Made by a program: the position numbers and the translations under genes
The notes under the pieces: generated by a model
Database searches by the model: none
What the model was told of the DNA's origin: nothing
Seen by the model: the letters and a program-made list of their open reading frames with translations, nothing else
From: Thermoproteus uzoniensis 768-20
Lineage (GTDB): Archaea > Thermoproteota > Thermoprotei > Thermoproteales > Thermoproteaceae
Length of the DNA: 64,000 bases
NCBI RefSeq assembly: GCF_000193375.1
Contig: NC_015315.1
Span: 814,622 to 878,621 of the forward strand
Reading direction: 5' to 3'
Shown here: positions 61,853 to 64,000 of the stretch, piece by piece
Position numbering within the stretch: the stretch's first letter is position 1
Layout: each line of letters opens with the position of its first letter

Positions 61853-63438
61853 ATGTCGGGGATCGGGTCGAAGTTCTCGACACGACGTTAAGAGACGGGG
61901 CGCAGGGCGCCGCCGTCTCCTTCACCCTCGAGGACAAGATAAGGATCGCCCTAAAGCTCGACGAGGTCGGCGTCGACTACATAGAGGGGGGCTGGCCCTA
62001 CTCAAACCCCAAGGACCGCGAGTTCTTCAAGGCCATGAAGCGCTACGGGCTGTCGAGGGCCAAGCTGGCCGTGTTCGGCAGCACCAGGCGGAGGGGCGTC
62101 AGGCCTGAGAGGGACGAGAGCTTGAACTCGTTGGTGGAGGCAGACGTGCCGGCGGCCGTGATATTCGGCAAGAGCTGGACCCTCCACGTGAGGGAGGTGC
62201 TGGGCGCCACTTGGGAGGAGAACTTGTCCATGATCGCGGAGAGTGTGGAGTATTTGAAGAGCCACGGCATGGAGGTTATATACGACGCCGAGCACTTCTT
62301 CCAGGGGTACCAAGAGGATCCCGAGATGGCCCTGGCCTCTATAGAGGCGGCTTGGAGGGCCGGCGCACGCGTCGTCGTGCTCGCCGACACCAACGGCGGC
62401 ACTCCGCCGCACGAGATCTACAGAATCGTCGGCGAGGTCAAGGAGAGGTTCCCCGCAATGCCTCTGGGGGCCCACATGCACAACGACATAGGGTGCGCCG
62501 TCGCCAACACCCTCATGGCGGTGGCCGCCGGGGCGAGACACGTGCAGGGGACCATAAACGGCATTGGTGAGAGGACAGGCAACGCAGACCTGACCGCCGT
62601 GTTGCCGACGCTGGAGCTCAAGATGGGGCTGAAGGTGCTCCGCGACGAGCCTCCCGGCGTCAAGTTCGGCAGGCTTAGGGAGGCCTCGCGGCTGGTCTAC
62701 GAGGCCTTGGGGATCCAGCCGAACCCCTACCAGCCCTACGTCGGCGACTTCGCCTTCGCCCACAAGGGAGGGGTCCACGCAGACGCCGTCATGAAGGTGC
62801 CGAGGGCGTATGAGCACGTCGACCCGGCGCTTGTGGGCAACAGAAGGGTCATAGTGGTGTCCGAAGTCGCCGGAGGGGCCAGCCTGGCCCTCAAGGCGGC
62901 CGAGGAGCTCGGCCTGTCGCTCGACAAGAGGAGCGAGGCAGTGAGGCAGGCGCTGGAGGAGATAAAGGCGTTGGAGAGGGAGGGCTACTCCTTTGACGCG
63001 GCGCCGGCCTCCGCCCTCCTCATATTGATGAGGCGCCTCGGGATCCACAAGGAGAGGTTCAAGCTCCTCGAGTGGAGGGTCGTGACGGGCCCGACGTCGT
63101 CGGCGTACGCGGTGGTCAAGGTCAACATAGGCGGCAGAGAGGTCCTCGAGGCGGGGGAGGGCGTCGGCCCGGTCCACGCCGTGGACGTGGCCCTGCGGCG
63201 CGCCCTCACGTCGGCGTTCCCGGAGCTGCAGAAGACCTATCTGAGGGACTACAGAGTGGTTCTGCCCACGGCCGTGAAGAGCACGGAGAGCATAGTGCGG
63301 GTGACCGTGGAGTTCTCGGACGGGGATAGGGTGTGGCGGACCGTCGGCGTGTCGAGCAACGTGGTGGAGGCCTCCATAAAGGCCATAATAGACGCCTACG
63401 ACTTCGCGCTCCAGCTAGACGGCTTGAATCTTCATTAA
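61853..63438 (+). CDS. cimA: Citramalate/isopropylmalate synthase-like enzyme, apparent frameshift at its start
   Basis: The alpha-acyltransferase (DRE-TIM) enzyme has LDTTLRDGAQG at the start, metal ligands in GAHMHNDIGCAVANT and INGIGERTGNADL, a FAHKGGVHADAV motif and a C-terminal regulatory domain (about the last 120 residues). The domain order fits CimA, which condenses acetyl-CoA and pyruvate for isoleucine synthesis. The promoter and ATG at 61853 lead into a 12-codon dead frame; one extra G in the GGGG run at 61858-61861 would give MSGDRVEVLDTTLRDG. The only in-frame start in this sequence, GTG 61756, lies before the TATA box. Confidence 0.82.
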
Positions 63439-63457
63439 GCAGTGGCCGCCCTCCGAC

Positions 63458-64000
63458 GTGTCGCAGAGCAATATACTGCTCGTCACTCTTTGGGCGAAGC
63501 CGGAGCAAGTGCTGGCCTCTCTGCCCGAGGACGCGCGGCGCATGGTCGCCGCGGCGACTGCCCTATACAGCAAAGACGGCGTGAACCACCTCCTGGCGTC
63601 GCTCGCCGAGAGGCTCCTCTCCGTCGACACAGTCATCGTCTACGGCCCCGACTTGACCGGCTCGGGCCAGGCCTTGATAGAGGCTCTCGAGGGGCGGTGC
63701 GGCGATTGGGCCAGAATCCCTTGCGAGAGGCTGGGCGAGCTCGGCGTTGCCGTCGTCGATTTGAGGAAGGCGTACGGCGACCCCGCTAGGCTAGCCGAGG
63801 AGGTGAGGGCCAGATATAGGCCCAGGCCGCCTCGTAGAAAGGTCGAGATGCCTCTCTCCCCTCCGCGGGGGAGGCCCGGCTACCCCAAGCCCGTCGGCTG
63901 GGGGCTGATATACGATACGTCCCCCTACTATCTCTGGATAAAGGCGCTGGACTACGCGCTGACCTACGGCAACTGGGAGGGAGGGCTGAGGGCCTCCCTC
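63458..64000 (+). CDS. DUF4346 / thymidylate-synthase-like protein (3' end cut by window)
   Basis: The visible 181 residues from GTG 63458 run off the right edge. VDTVIVYGPDLTGSGQALIEAL near 56-77 resembles the DUF4346 domain shared with MtrA-like and archaeal thymidylate synthase proteins, and PKPVGWGLIYDTSPYYLWIKAL follows near 142-163. It starts 19 nt after the preceding stop with no TATA box, so it is probably co-transcribed with the citramalate synthase-like gene. The family call is from memory of patterns and the catalytic half is not in the window. Confidence 0.5.
   Translation, partial: MSQSNILLVTLWAKPEQVLASLPEDARRMVAAATALYSKDGVNHLLASLAERLLSVDTVIVYGPDLTGSGQALIEALEGRCGDWARIPCERLGELGVAVVDLRKAYGDPARLAEEVRARYRPRPPRRKVEMPLSPPRGRPGYPKPVGWGLIYDTSPYYLWIKALDYALTYGNWEGGLRASL

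Overview
The window comes from a hyperthermophilic crenarchaeon of the order Thermoproteales, most likely a Thermoproteus species. The evidence is gene content: the Thermoproteus-type Entner-Doudoroff cluster (gad, kdgA, kdgK, gaa), the enzymes of the dicarboxylate/4-hydroxybutyrate CO2-fixation cycle, archaeal-type PEP carboxylase, TreT trehalose synthase, GC-rich genes separated by short AT-rich spacers, very frequent ATGA/GTGA stop-start overlaps, and TATA boxes centred about 22-25 nt upstream of many start codons (leaderless transcription).

Layout. 1-7.8 kb: a type II secretion/archaeal pilus membrane protein (left edge open), a PP2C phosphatase coupled to a Ser/Thr kinase with an FHA domain, a large secreted repeat protein, a RadA-family ATPase and a heptad-repeat coiled-coil nuclease-like protein. 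7.9-14 kb (minus strand): PEP carboxylase, two CBS proteins, thiolase, DUF35 protein and two acyl-CoA dehydrogenases. 14-21 kb: Zn alcohol dehydrogenase plus a 2Fe-2S protein, fumarate reductase flavoprotein, 4-hydroxybutyryl-CoA dehydratase with a coupled CBS protein, and an aldehyde dehydrogenase (candidate succinate semialdehyde dehydrogenase). 21-32 kb: UppP phosphatase, the sugar-degrading operon, an Lrp-type regulator and small genes, and a second gluconate-dehydratase-like gene that shares a 107-bp identical tract with the first. 32-44 kb: a 3-hydroxyisobutyrate dehydrogenase relative, methyltransferase, a Tat-like secreted protein, MoeA fusion, archaeal ATPase, YeeE-type transporter, DUF5752-TreT, a HEPN/MNT pair and an MFS exporter. 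44-50 kb: a sugar ABC importer lacking its ATPase, then a locally AT-rich spot with a structured-RNA-like segment and a second ABC cluster.

50-61 kb (minus strand) holds an 11-subunit-type complex I without NuoE/F/G. Its membrane genes (nuoJKMLN) and peripheral genes (nuoI, H, A and a nuoB-nuoD fusion) are separated by the three genes of pyruvate:ferredoxin oxidoreductase. These overlap the peripheral-arm genes, so pyruvate oxidation or synthesis and ferredoxin-linked membrane electron transport appear to be one expression unit. The window ends with a citramalate-synthase-like gene, whose promoter-proximal ATG is out of frame by one base, and a truncated DUF4346/thymidylate-synthase-like gene.

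Many start codons were chosen by two rules: the overlap with the preceding stop, and the position of the TATA box. No tRNA, rRNA, CRISPR array or intact insertion sequence was found. Two C/D-box-like sRNA candidates are proposed. Family assignments come from recognised motifs only; no database search was run.
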